DNA of 64,000 bases from an uncultured Tissierellia bacterium (GTDB lineage: Bacteria > Bacillota > Clostridia > Tissierellales > Peptoniphilaceae): positions 1-64,000 of the forward strand of contig CALAJY010000053.1 in assembly GCA_937923265.1 (NCBI GenBank), read 5' to 3'. Positions 43,909 through 52,397 of this stretch are shown here, piece after piece (the first letter of the stretch is position 1; every line of letters starts with the position of its first letter). The notes beneath the pieces are model-generated. The model worked only from the letters and a program-made list of their open reading frames with translations, had not been told where the DNA came from and ran no database searches. The position numbers and the translations under genes were made by a program.

Positions 43909-44451
43909 TCAATCTCTGCGCTCCTCCGGCGGACAGCTTTCTCCCTCCCCCACAAAACGCCGCAGATAGAGAGTCAAAGGGGGCAGAAGGAGAAGTTAGA
44001 TGAGAATCCCAATGAACCCCGTGCTCACGGAAGCCAATACAAAGGCAACCGCTCCCGGAGCCCGAAAACCAAAGAAGTGGATCATGACCCAGGCGGCGAT
44101 GCCGGCAAAGACCCGGCCCACCACCATGGCTCCCACCAAGGCCAGATAGACGTTCCCATGCCAGCGAACGGAGAAAAGCCCCGAAAAGTACCCGTAGGCC
44201 GCCAGCTCCGTCATCATGATGGGAAGCATGGGAAACAGCGGGGGCATTCCCGTGAGAAGGGAACTCAAAAAGGGAGTGGCGATGCCAAGAAGCACCCCCG
44301 CAAAGGGCCCTAAGAGCAGGCCTCCCAGTAAGACGGGAAGATGCATGGGTAAAAAGCCCGGTCCCCCCATTCCAAAGGTATGGAAAGCCATGGGCAAGAG
44401 AACTCCCATCGCCAAGAAAAGCGCAGAAAAGCTTAATTTTTTTCCTGTCAT
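43909..44451 (-). pseudogene. ECF transporter S component interrupted by an in-frame TAA
   Basis: The frame from 44451 codes for 151 residues of a hydrophobic substrate-capture protein: SFSALFLAMGVLLPMAFHTFG, FLPMHLPVLLGGLLLGPFAGVLLG and further helices, as in ECF S components. It stops at TAA (43998-43996) right after GFIGILI, then continues in the same frame for 28 codons reading LLLLPPLTLYLRRFVGEGES to a TGA at 43911-43909. Family members carry on there with a sequence like GILIQLLLIPP, so TAA most likely replaces CAA (Gln). The last membrane helix and tail are lost unless the stop is read through. The substrate is not known; no ECF ATPase or T protein is nearby. Confidence 0.8.
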
Positions 44452-44484
44452 AAGATACCTTCCTATTCTACAAAAAATCCCCGG

Positions 44485-44512
44485 AAAATCTGTGAGGTCA
44501 CCGACAGATTTT
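44485..44512. promoter_or_regulatory. Palindrome in the divergent region before the S component gene
   Basis: AAAATCTGT (44485-44493) and ACAGATTTT (44504-44512) form a 9-bp inverted repeat in the 150-nt region between the divergent S component and DUF1893 genes. It could be a repressor operator or a small terminator with the T-run on the plus side. Confidence 0.4.
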
Positions 44513-44599
44513 TCTTCCTTTCTCTATGATAAAATATTTTGATAAAATATTTTTCAGCAAACCATGTCGAAATCATGTCGAAATAAAGAAGGAGTAAGC

Positions 44600-45058
44600 A
44601 TGCAAAATCAACTGGAAATCGCCATTGAGGGTCTGCAGACCCATAAGGTGGTTCTTGTAAAAAACGGAAAAATCGTGGACGCCCAAGAGGGAAGGGGACT
44701 TGAGCCCCTTTTCCGACTTCTTTCCAAGAACTCCCTCGAAGGAGCCAGCCTCGCCGACCGGGTCATCGGTTCCGCAGCGGCGCTGTTGCTGGCACCGACA
44801 GGGGTAAAAGAAGTCTATGGGAAGGTCCTCTCCCGTGGCGCAAAGGAGCGCCTGGAGCAAGCCAACATCCGGGTCCATGGGGGAAAACTCGTGGACCGCA
44901 TCCTCAATCGCCGGGGCGATGACCTCTGTCCCATGGAGAAAATGGCGCTTGCCGCAGAAGACCGGGAGGATTTTCTGAAACGCTTTCAGGCATTTCGGAA
45001 GCAAGCGGCTTCTAGTCCCAAAGATCCTTCGCCGTCTCCAGATGAGAAATCACTTTAA
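44600..45058 (+). CDS. DUF1893 family protein (cytidine-deaminase-like fold)
   Basis: A 152-residue protein. The DUF1893 core spans residues 1-130: VVLVKNGKIVDAQEGRGLEPLFRLL, GASLADRVIGSAAALLLA and KVLSRGAKERLEQANI. The family is related in fold to cytidine deaminases but lacks a known role. The ATG at 44600 has AAGGAG upstream. Its last 47 bases overlap the end of the convergent aldo-keto reductase gene. Confidence 0.87.
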   Translation: MQNQLEIAIEGLQTHKVVLVKNGKIVDAQEGRGLEPLFRLLSKNSLEGASLADRVIGSAAALLLAPTGVKEVYGKVLSRGAKERLEQANIRVHGGKLVDRILNRRGDDLCPMEKMALAAEDREDFLKRFQAFRKQAASSPKDPSPSPDEKSL

Positions 45059-46103
45059 TCTCCTGCGGACAGACCGACTCACATTGACCACAGGCGATGC
45101 AGTCTTGTGCACGTCCATGCCCTTCAATCGCCTCCTCATAGGCGCTCTTTGCCCGGGGATCATGGAACACTTTTTCCTTATTGATGGCGGAGAGGATGCG
45201 GGGAATATAGATTTTTTGAGGACACCCCTCCACACAGTACTCACAGGCGGTGCAGGGAATCATGTCCTTGGAATGAACGATCTCCCGAACGCGAAGGAGC
45301 GCCGCCTCTTCCTCCTTGGTCAAGGGTTTGGGCTCCTTCATCAACGCCGTGTTCTCTTCCATCTGCACGGTGTTGCTCATGCCGCTCAGGATCATTTTCA
45401 CCCGAGGAAAACCTGCCACAAATCGAAGGGCCAGCGCCGCCGGAGAGTCCGTGTCCAACTCCCTTAACACATCCTGGGCTTCCTTGGGCAGATTGACCAG
45501 GTTCCCCCCTTTGATGGGCTCCATGACGATCACCGGCTTATCGTGCTTCTCACAGACGGCAAAATTGGCCGCACTTTGCACCTCGGGATCATCATAGTCC
45601 AGGTAATTAAATTGCAGCTGGACGTATTCAATGTGGGGTTGCTCCGTGAGAATCCGATCGAGCACATCGGCCTTGTCATGAAAACTCAGCCCAATGTGCT
45701 TCACCCGACCTTCCTTTTTAAACTGCTTCACCGCCTCAAAGACGCCCCAGTCTTTGTGGGTCTGATAGGATTCCTTATCCAAAGAGTGGTGAAGATAGTA
45801 GTCAAAATACGTTACCCCGCAGCGTTTTAACTGATTTTCAAAAAAGGGGACCACATCGTCCCTTCCCTTGGCCAGAAACGAGGAAAACTTATCGGTTAAC
45901 GTGTAGGCCCCCCGGGGGTAGCGGTCTGTTAAGCATTCCTTGACGGCTAATTCGCTCTGCTTGGAAATATAGCCATGAGCGGTGTCGAAATAGGTGTATC
46001 CTCCCTCGATGAAGTGGTCCACCATTTTCTTCGTCTGCGCAATATCCACCTTATCGCCCAGCATGGACAGGCGCATCATGCCGAATCCTAATCTCTGTAC
46101 CAT
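45012..46103 (-). CDS. Aldo/keto reductase with C-terminal 2x[4Fe-4S] ferredoxin domain
   Basis: A 363-residue enzyme. An AKR barrel (GFGMMRLSMLG at the start, YTYFDTAHGY with the catalytic Tyr region, DYYLHHSLD) is followed by a ferredoxin-type tail with CTACEYCVEGCP and CIACGQCESVCP. Such proteins are common in anaerobes but their substrates are unknown. The ATG at 46103 has AGAGGAGG upstream. It overlaps the convergent DUF1893 gene at its 3' end. Confidence 0.9.
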   Translation of the reverse strand: MVQRLGFGMMRLSMLGDKVDIAQTKKMVDHFIEGGYTYFDTAHGYISKQSELAVKECLTDRYPRGAYTLTDKFSSFLAKGRDDVVPFFENQLKRCGVTYFDYYLHHSLDKESYQTHKDWGVFEAVKQFKKEGRVKHIGLSFHDKADVLDRILTEQPHIEYVQLQFNYLDYDDPEVQSAANFAVCEKHDKPVIVMEPIKGGNLVNLPKEAQDVLRELDTDSPAALALRFVAGFPRVKMILSGMSNTVQMEENTALMKEPKPLTKEEEAALLRVREIVHSKDMIPCTACEYCVEGCPQKIYIPRILSAINKEKVFHDPRAKSAYEEAIEGHGRAQDCIACGQCESVCPQEIKVISHLETAKDLWD

Positions 46104-46301
46104 GTTGCCTCCTCTGTCATTCTTCTCACTCATGATTCCGGCTTCTCAACCGGGAATCGATTTCTCTCTTAGTATTGTAGTATATGCGGGACTTTCCCTT
46201 CAAGAACGTTCGGTATATCCCAGCCGCCCTTTTCATTCCCAGGGAGTTCCCAGGATTCGGGAAGTATGGTAGGCTGAAAATAAACATCCGAGGAGGGAAA
46301 C

Positions 46302-47216
46302 ATGCAGCTCAAAGAATTGGAATCCTTAATTGCGGTGGTAGAATGCCGAAGCTTCTCCGAAGCTGCCCTGCAGCTTCAACGGTCCCAGCCGACCATCAGT
46401 ACGCATATCAATCTCATGGAAAAGGAGTTTCACCGTAAACTGGTGATCCGGTCCACAAAGCAGCTGGAGATCACCCCTTACGGAGTGGAGCTCTATCACT
46501 TTGCGGTAAATACCCTGAATCAGGTGGAGGCGTTGAAAAGTCGCTGGGAGGATCAGGGGAACCGGCCCATCACAATCGGCGCTTCCACCATTCCCTGCAG
46601 TTACTTTCTCCCAAGGATTCTCTCCACCTATACAAAGGAGCGAACTTCGGTTACTTTCACGATTAAGCAGGGAGATTCCGAGGAGGTCATCTCCTGGATG
46701 CAAAACCAGCTCTTCGATGTCGGCTTTATCGGTCGTTACTATGAAGATGACCTCCTGATGGCGGAACCCTTTGCTCAGGATGAATTGGTGGTGATCACGC
46801 CAAACAGCCCAAGGGAGCAAAACTATCCCGCCGGTGTGCCCCTATCCCCCGTCCGCCTCCTCTCCCATCCCATGATCCTGCGGGAGCTGGGAAGCGCCAG
46901 TGGGAAGATTGCTCAGGAGCTCTTCCGGACGCTCCGTATTTCGGAATCCAAGATTCAGGTCGCCGCAAGGGTGAACAATGAGGAAACCATAAAAAATTTA
47001 GTGGCTGCGGGAATGGGAATTGCCATTATTTCCAAAGCGGCCGCCTTGAACTTTGTGCAGGCGGGCCGTCTGCTCACTTTTCCCCTTCCACGTGAGCTGG
47101 GAAAGCGAAATCTCTATTTGCTTCGCTCCAAGGGCGAGATGCCAAACCATGTAAGGCAGTTTACCGAATGGATTTCCAAGGAAATCTTCTCTCCGGAGCA
47201 AGCGGAAAATATTTGA
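46302..47216 (+). CDS. LysR-family regulator upstream of the glycine reductase operon
   Basis: A 304-residue LysR protein: helix-turn-helix in residues 1-60 (SFSEAALQLQRSQPTISTHI), then an effector domain. CGAGGAGGG precedes the ATG. It is read in the same direction as the glycine reductase genes and ends about 30 nt before their promoter, which makes it a candidate regulator of them. It is related to, but distinct from, the LysR gene at the other end of the operon. Confidence 0.9.
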   Translation: MQLKELESLIAVVECRSFSEAALQLQRSQPTISTHINLMEKEFHRKLVIRSTKQLEITPYGVELYHFAVNTLNQVEALKSRWEDQGNRPITIGASTIPCSYFLPRILSTYTKERTSVTFTIKQGDSEEVISWMQNQLFDVGFIGRYYEDDLLMAEPFAQDELVVITPNSPREQNYPAGVPLSPVRLLSHPMILRELGSASGKIAQELFRTLRISESKIQVAARVNNEETIKNLVAAGMGIAIISKAAALNFVQAGRLLTFPLPRELGKRNLYLLRSKGEMPNHVRQFTEWISKEIFSPEQAENI

Positions 47217-47246
47217 TTTTTTGATAAACAATATTCTAGTTTTTTA

Positions 47247-47275
47247 TTGACAATAAAGTAACTTTGTCGTATCCT
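47247..47275 (+). promoter_or_regulatory. Promoter of the glycine reductase operon
   Basis: Consensus TTGACA (47247-47252), 17-base spacer, TATCCT (47270-47275). Transcription would start about 15 nt before the glycine aptamer. Confidence 0.75.
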
Positions 47276-47297
47276 ATCCATGTAACATTCTTAATAA

Positions 47298-47387
47298 GGA
47301 CTGTCTGGAGATCTCGGATGAGAACCGAAGGGACAAGCAGAAGTAGCCGACTTTCTGCGAACTTCTCAGGTACAATACGGACTGTTC
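47298..47387 (+). promoter_or_regulatory. Glycine riboswitch (single aptamer visible)
   Basis: The segment shows the glycine aptamer core: GGAGATCTCGG.TGAGAACCGAAGGGACAAG, an arm (GCAGAAGTAGCCGACTTTCTGC), then GAACTTCTCAGGTACAATACGGAC. It is followed by a 15-bp terminator and then grdX, so glycine should prevent termination and switch on glycine reduction. Only one aptamer is seen rather than the usual tandem pair. Confidence 0.92.
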
Positions 47388-47408
47388 TGTAAACTCTGAA
47401 GTGGCAGG

Positions 47409-47451
47409 GCGACAGAGGAAAGGCAAACCTTTCCTCTGTCGCTTTTTATTT
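47409..47451 (+). terminator. Terminator of the glycine riboswitch expression platform
   Basis: A perfect 15-bp stem (GCGACAGAGGAAAGG at 47409-47423 with CCTTTCCTCTGTCGC at 47428-47442), CAAA loop and TTTTTATTT tail, 20 nt before grdX. Confidence 0.93.
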
Positions 47452-47471
47452 GGCAGTAAGGACGAATAAAG

Positions 47472-47837
47472 ATGTTTTTTTTGATCACCAACAATCCAAA
47501 ATTTCTCGATTGGCCGCACGGGAAAGTTCTCTATAAAGAGGAAGCCTATTTGGATGTTTTTCTTCGGGCTCGCAATTATGTCCAGAAGAACTACAAACTC
47601 ATGACCCATCCCCTCTATGGAAACTTCACGCCAAACGCAACCCCCTTTCGGACCATTTGCCTGACGGAGGGATCAAAATTTGACATGGACTCGGAAACCT
47701 TAATGGAGCTGGCCATTGAGAAAGTGAAACGCATTTTGGAGATGGATCGAAGAAAGATCCTGCCCCAATCGGTGGTGGACGACTACGCCTTTATCGACTA
47801 CACGCTCATCACCGAAGCTTTACAACCATATTTATAG
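47472..47837 (+). CDS. grdX: GrdX family protein
   Basis: A 121-residue protein of the GrdX family, known from glycine and betaine reductase operons and of unknown function. FLITNNPKFLDW at the N-terminus and NPTATPFRTI-like NATPFRTICL near residue 60 are recognisable. It is first after the riboswitch and 16 bases before trxB. Confidence 0.88.
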   Translation: MFFLITNNPKFLDWPHGKVLYKEEAYLDVFLRARNYVQKNYKLMTHPLYGNFTPNATPFRTICLTEGSKFDMDSETLMELAIEKVKRILEMDRRKILPQSVVDDYAFIDYTLITEALQPYL

Positions 47838-47853
47838 TATAGGAGGAAGCAGT

Positions 47854-48798
47854 ATGTATGATTTAGCAATCATCGGTGCCGGTCCCGGCGGACTCGCAGC
47901 CGGCTTGTATGCCGGCCGTGCCCGTCTGAAGACGGTGATTCTCGAATGCGATGCTGTGGGTGGACAGATCATGACCACGGCAAACATTGAAAATTACCCG
48001 GGCGGTATTGTCGATGCGAAGGAATCCGGCCCCTCTCTGATGGAGAGAATGCACAAGCAGGCCGAGAGCTTCAACTGCGAAATCAAGAAGGCGAAGGTCG
48101 TGGATGTGGACCTAACGTCCAATCCCAAGAAGCTCACGCTGGACAACGGCGAAACCATTGAAGCGGTTGGTGTCATCATTGCAACGGGAGCCAACCCCAA
48201 CAAGCTCAAGGTTCCCGGAGAAAAGGAATTCACGGGCAAGGGCGTTTCCTATTGTGCCACCTGTGATGCGGACTTTTTTGAAGGCTTTGAGATCTTCGTC
48301 GTCGGCGGTGGAAACACTGCGGTTGAGGAGGCCACCTATCTTTCCGACTTTGCTCGCAAGGTGAATATCGTCGTGCGTCGTGACGTTCTCCGAGCGGACC
48401 AGATCGTAAAAGAGCGGGCGGAAGCCAAAGAGAATATCGAATTCCTGTATAAAACCTCCATCACGGAGATTAAGGGAGAAGGACTTCTGCAGAGCGTGAT
48501 TTTAAGGGATAACGAAACGGGAGAAACCCGGGAGTACCACTGCGATGAGGATGACGGTCTGATGGGCGTCTTTGTTTTCGTCGGTATCCATCCCAACACC
48601 GAGCTCTTTGAAGGCAAGTTGGAATTGACCGAAGACGGCTATATTCCCACGAGCCCCAAGATGGAAACCAACATTCCTTTGGTCTATGCCGTGGGTGACG
48701 TAAGGGATACGGTACTAAGACAGGTTATTACGGCAGCTAGCGATGGTGCTATTGCCGCATATAATATTGATAAAGATATCAAGGCACTACGGAAGTAA
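47854..48798 (+). CDS. trxB: Thioredoxin reductase of the glycine reductase system
   Basis: A 314-residue flavoprotein. FAD motif GAGPGGLAAGLYAGRARLKT, redox pair CATCD near residue 133, nucleotide site VVGGGNTAVEEATYL and C-terminal YAVGDVRDTVLRQVITAASDG. The NADPH-phosphate region reads VVRRDVLRAD instead of the usual HRRDEFRA, so coenzyme preference is uncertain. It reduces the thioredoxin encoded next, which feeds electrons to GrdA. Confidence 0.92.
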   Translation: MYDLAIIGAGPGGLAAGLYAGRARLKTVILECDAVGGQIMTTANIENYPGGIVDAKESGPSLMERMHKQAESFNCEIKKAKVVDVDLTSNPKKLTLDNGETIEAVGVIIATGANPNKLKVPGEKEFTGKGVSYCATCDADFFEGFEIFVVGGGNTAVEEATYLSDFARKVNIVVRRDVLRADQIVKERAEAKENIEFLYKTSITEIKGEGLLQSVILRDNETGETREYHCDEDDGLMGVFVFVGIHPNTELFEGKLELTEDGYIPTSPKMETNIPLVYAVGDVRDTVLRQVITAASDGAIAAYNIDKDIKALRK

Positions 48799-48809
48799 AG
48801 GAGGATCTC

Positions 48810-49130
48810 ATGATTGAACTGGACAAGAAGAACTTTGATGAGGAAATCACGGAATACAAGGGCCTGGCTTTTGTTGACTATTGGTCTCAATCCTGTGAGC
48901 CCTGCAAGGCACTTCGCCCGGACATCGAGAAACTGGCAGAGAAATACGGCGACAAGATCAAATTTGCAAGCTTTGACATTGCAAAGGGTCGTCGTGTAGC
49001 AATCAAACAGGGTGTGCTCGGCCTTCCCACACTCATTGTTTACAAGGATGGAGAGAAGCAGGAAGAGATTAATGCCGATAATGCAAATGTAGAGCATATC
49101 GAAGAAGTTTTGAAGAAGTTCTACGCATAA
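48810..49130 (+). CDS. trxA: Thioredoxin with atypical SCEPC active site
   Basis: A 106-residue thioredoxin. The redox motif is WSQSCEPCKAL (Cys-Glu-Pro-Cys) rather than WCGPC, with the cis-Pro in GLPTLIVY. It lies 11 bases after trxB and 18 before grdE. Variant motifs are known in thioredoxins of glycine-reducing clostridia, where they serve the selenoprotein A cycle. Confidence 0.92.
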   Translation: MIELDKKNFDEEITEYKGLAFVDYWSQSCEPCKALRPDIEKLAEKYGDKIKFASFDIAKGRRVAIKQGVLGLPTLIVYKDGEKQEEINADNANVEHIEEVLKKFYA

Positions 49131-49148
49131 GGCGGAAAGAGAGGAACT

Positions 49149-50438
49149 ATGCGACTTGAATTAGGTGAAATCGCCATCTCCGATATTAAATTTGCCGATG
49201 AGTCCAAGATTGACCAAGGCGTTTTGTATCTGAAGAAGGACGATTTGATTGCGGCATCCGAAATTGAAGAAGATGAGTATCTGGAATCCATCGATTTCGA
49301 TATCACTCATCCCGGAGACAGTGTCCGCATCACACCGGTCAAAGACGTGAATGAGCCACGCGTCAAAGTAGAAGGCGGCGAAATGTTCCCAGGCGTTCTG
49401 GGAAAAGTAGATCCCGTGGGTTCCGGTAAGACCATCGCTCTGAAGGGCATGGCTGTCGTAACCACCGGTAAAATCGTCGGCTTCCAGGAGGGCATTATCG
49501 ATATGTCCGGTCCCGGTGCAGAGTACACGCCCTTTTCCAAGTTGGTCAACCTGGTTGTAACCGTGGAACCGAAAGAAGGAATCAAGCAACATCAGCATGA
49601 GCATTCGGTAAGAATGGTCGGCTTAAAGATTACCCGTTTCATCGGCAACCTGGCAAAAGACCTGGAACCAGAGAAGAGCACGGTTTATGAGACCAAGCCC
49701 CTGCAGGAGCAGCTGAAGGAATATCCCGACCTGCCCACAGTCGCTTACGTATACATGCTGCAGACCCAAGGTTTGCTCCATGATACCTATGTCTACGGTG
49801 TCGATGCGAAGAAGATCATCCCGACCTTCCTCTACCCCACCGAAGTCATGGACGGTGCGATCATCTCAGGAAACTGCGTGTCCGCATGCGACAAAAACCC
49901 CACGTACGTCCATCTGAACAATGACGTCATCAAATCCCTCTACGAGGAGCATGGAAAGACCATCAATTTCGTGGGCGTGATTATCACCAACGAAAACGTC
50001 TATCTGATGGACAAGCAGCGCTCTTCGGATATGACCGCAAAATTGGTTGAGTTCCTGGGTGTTGACTCCGTCATCATCTCTCAGGAAGGATTCGGTAACC
50101 CGGATACCGACCTGATCATGAACTGCACCAAGATTGAGAAGAAGGGTGTCAAAACCGTCATCATCACCGATGAGTATGCGGGTCAGGACGGCATGAGCCA
50201 GTCTTTGGCAGATGCCGATCCCTTGGCAAATGCCTGTGTGACGGGCGGAAATGCGAATGAGCTGATTGTCCTTCCCAAGATGGACAAGGTCATCGGTCAC
50301 ATTGACGCCGTAAACACCATCGCCGGTGGTCATGCGGGATCCTTAACGGATGACGGTTCCGTGGAGGTGGAAATCCAGGCAATCACCGGAGCCACCAACG
50401 AGACCGGCTTCAACAAGCTGACCGCTCGCGGTTATTAA
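49149..50438 (+). CDS. grdE: Glycine reductase component B, alpha/beta proprotein
   Basis: A 429-residue proprotein that is cleaved to give two subunits, one with a pyruvoyl group that binds glycine as a Schiff base. The cleavage site is at GNCVSACDKNPTYVHLNND, with Cys 243 as the expected pyruvoyl precursor. The codon use here and in grdA/grdB is more restricted than in neighbouring regions, in line with high expression. Confidence 0.95.
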   Translation: MRLELGEIAISDIKFADESKIDQGVLYLKKDDLIAASEIEEDEYLESIDFDITHPGDSVRITPVKDVNEPRVKVEGGEMFPGVLGKVDPVGSGKTIALKGMAVVTTGKIVGFQEGIIDMSGPGAEYTPFSKLVNLVVTVEPKEGIKQHQHEHSVRMVGLKITRFIGNLAKDLEPEKSTVYETKPLQEQLKEYPDLPTVAYVYMLQTQGLLHDTYVYGVDAKKIIPTFLYPTEVMDGAIISGNCVSACDKNPTYVHLNNDVIKSLYEEHGKTINFVGVIITNENVYLMDKQRSSDMTAKLVEFLGVDSVIISQEGFGNPDTDLIMNCTKIEKKGVKTVIITDEYAGQDGMSQSLADADPLANACVTGGNANELIVLPKMDKVIGHIDAVNTIAGGHAGSLTDDGSVEVEIQAITGATNETGFNKLTARGY

Positions 50439-50459
50439 TGGAAACTTTTGCTCGAAACG

Positions 50460-50488
50460 TTGATAAATACCAACTTTCGGACTACAAT
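50460..50488 (+). promoter_or_regulatory. Internal promoter upstream of grdA
   Basis: TTGATA (50460-50465), exactly 17 bases, TACAAT (50483-50488) in the 140-nt gap between grdE and grdA, the only large gap in the operon. It would allow extra transcription of the selenoprotein A gene. Two very short frames (8 and 9 codons) follow before the grdA binding site AGGAGG. Confidence 0.6.
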
Positions 50489-50578
50489 CGAGTTGTGGAA
50501 GCATTATGTCTCCGGTCAAACGGAAGGTGTAATGAGATGAAAAAGGAACATATAGAAAGGAATTAGGAGGTACTGAGA

Positions 50579-51061
50579 ATGAGTAATGTACTGGAAAACA
50601 AAAAAATCATTATTCTCGGTGACCGTGACGGTATCCCCGGCCCTGCAATCAAGGCCTGTGTAGAGACCGTCCCGAATACCGAAGTAATCTTCTCGGCAAC
50701 CGAGTGCTTCGTCTGAACGAGCGCCGGCGCCATGGACTTGGAGAACCAGAAACGTGTAAAGGACTTTGCGGAGCAATACGGTCCCGAGAACGTTGTGGTT
50801 ATTCTGGGTGGCGCAGAGGCGGAGGCTGCAGGTTTAGCAGCTGAGACTTGTATGGCAGGCGACCCGACCTTTGCAGGTCCTCTTGCAAATGTTGAGTTAG
50901 GACTCTTGTGCTATCACGTTGTTGAGGATGATGTCAAAGAACTCTTCGATCCCGATGTGTATGATGAACAGATCGGCATGATGGAGATGGTTCTTGATGT
51001 AGATGAAATTACTGAAGAAATTTCCGAGATTCGTGAAGAATACTGCAAATTTCTAGACTAG
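50579..51061 (+). CDS. grdA: Glycine reductase selenoprotein A (Sec at residue 46)
   Basis: A 160-residue selenoprotein. An in-frame TGA at 50714-50716 encodes Sec in ATECFV-Sec-TSAGAMDLE, the conserved GrdA redox motif, with Cys two residues before it. The reading frame continues through VVVILGGAEAEAAGLAAETC to the stop at 51061. A GC-rich inverted stretch (GCGCCGGCGCC) right after TGA may be the SECIS element. GrdA carries carboxymethyl-selenoether from component B to component C. AGGAGG lies upstream of the ATG. Standard gene calling would miss or truncate it. Confidence 0.97.
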
Positions 51062-51070
51062 AGGTGTCCC

Positions 51071-52381
51071 ATGGAGAAAATTCGCGTAGTACATTATATT
51101 AACCAGTTCTATGCGGGAGTCGGCGGAGAAGAAAAAGCGGATATTGCTCCCTTTATTGCGGAGGAGCTGCCTCCCCTCTCCCAGCAATTTGCTGCTAAAT
51201 TGGGTGATGCTTACGAACTTGTGGGAACCGTTGTCTGTGGTGATACCTATTACAACGAGCACATGGACGAAGCGCGTGAAGAGGTGCTTGAGAAAATCAA
51301 GTCCTTCTCCCCTGATTACTTTATTGCAGGACCGGCTTTTAACGCAGGCCGCTATGGCGTTGCCTGCGGAGATATTGCCAGTGCTGTAAAGAAAACCTTA
51401 GGAATTCCGGCAGTGACAGCGATGTATCCGGAAAACCCCGGTGTCGATATGTACAAGAAAGACGTGTACATGATCGAGACCAAGCCCAGCGCGGTCGGTA
51501 TGAGAAAGGCCATCAAGGCGGTGGTCAACTTCACCGACAAGTATGCGAAGGGTGAAAAAATCGGATTGCCCGCGGATGAAGGCTACATCCCCCAGGGCAA
51601 GCGTGTCAATCTGTTCTCGGAAAAGACCGGTTCCCGCCGGGCTGTGGAGATGCTGATTAAGAAGATTAACGATGAGGAATTCACCACAGAATACCCCATG
51701 CCGGACTTCGATCGTGTCGATCCCCAGCCTGCCGTCAAGGATATTACGAAGGCGCGTATCGCTCTCGTTACCTCCGGTGGTATTGTCCCCAAGGGCAACC
51801 CGGACCACATCGAGTCCTCCTCGGCTTCCAAGTACGGCAAGTACTCTCTGGAAGGCTTGGATGACCTGACCCCGGAGAATTCCGAGACAGCACACGGTGG
51901 TTATGACCCGACTTACGCCAATGAAGATGCGGATCGTGTACTCCCATTGGATGTTGTGCGTAAGATGCTGGACGAAGGAAAAATCGGCTCGTTGCATCCC
52001 TATTGGTACGCAACCGTCGGTAACGGAACCTCCATTGCCAATGCAAAGGCCTATGGAGAAGCAATCGGTAAGCAACTCGTTGAGGATAAGGTTGATGCTG
52101 TGATCCTCACCTCCACGTGAGGTACCTGTACACGTTGCGGTGCAACGATGGTAAAGGCAATCGAGGCGCAAGGTATGCCGGTTGTTCATGTATGTACGAT
52201 TACTCCAATTTCGCTGACAGTCGGTGCAAACCGTATTGTTCCTGCGATTGCCATCCCGCATCCCCTTGGGGATCCGGCTCTGACAAAGGAGGAGGAATTC
52301 CATTTGCGGTATAAACTGGTTGAGAAGGCTCTCCGTGCTCTTTGCACCGAAGTTGATGGCCAGACCGTATTTGAGGATTAA
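51071..52381 (+). CDS. grdB: Glycine reductase component B gamma subunit, selenoprotein (Sec at residue 350)
   Basis: A 436-residue selenoprotein. The TGA at 52118-52120 encodes Sec in ILTST-Sec-GTCTRCGATMVKA, and the frame continues for 86 residues to a TAA. GrdB is the glycine-specific subunit (paralogues GrdF and GrdH use sarcosine and betaine); it abstracts the carboxymethyl group to GrdA. Motifs such as VCGDTYYNEHMDEA and GPAFNAGRYG are present. A stop-based reading would wrongly end the gene at 52120. Confidence 0.97.
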
Positions 52382-52397
52382 AAGAATAGGAGCTAAG

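Noticed and set aside
52118..52120. Stop codon truncating grdB
   Set aside because: The TGA is at the conserved Sec position and the family sequence continues in frame, so it is recoding, not truncation.
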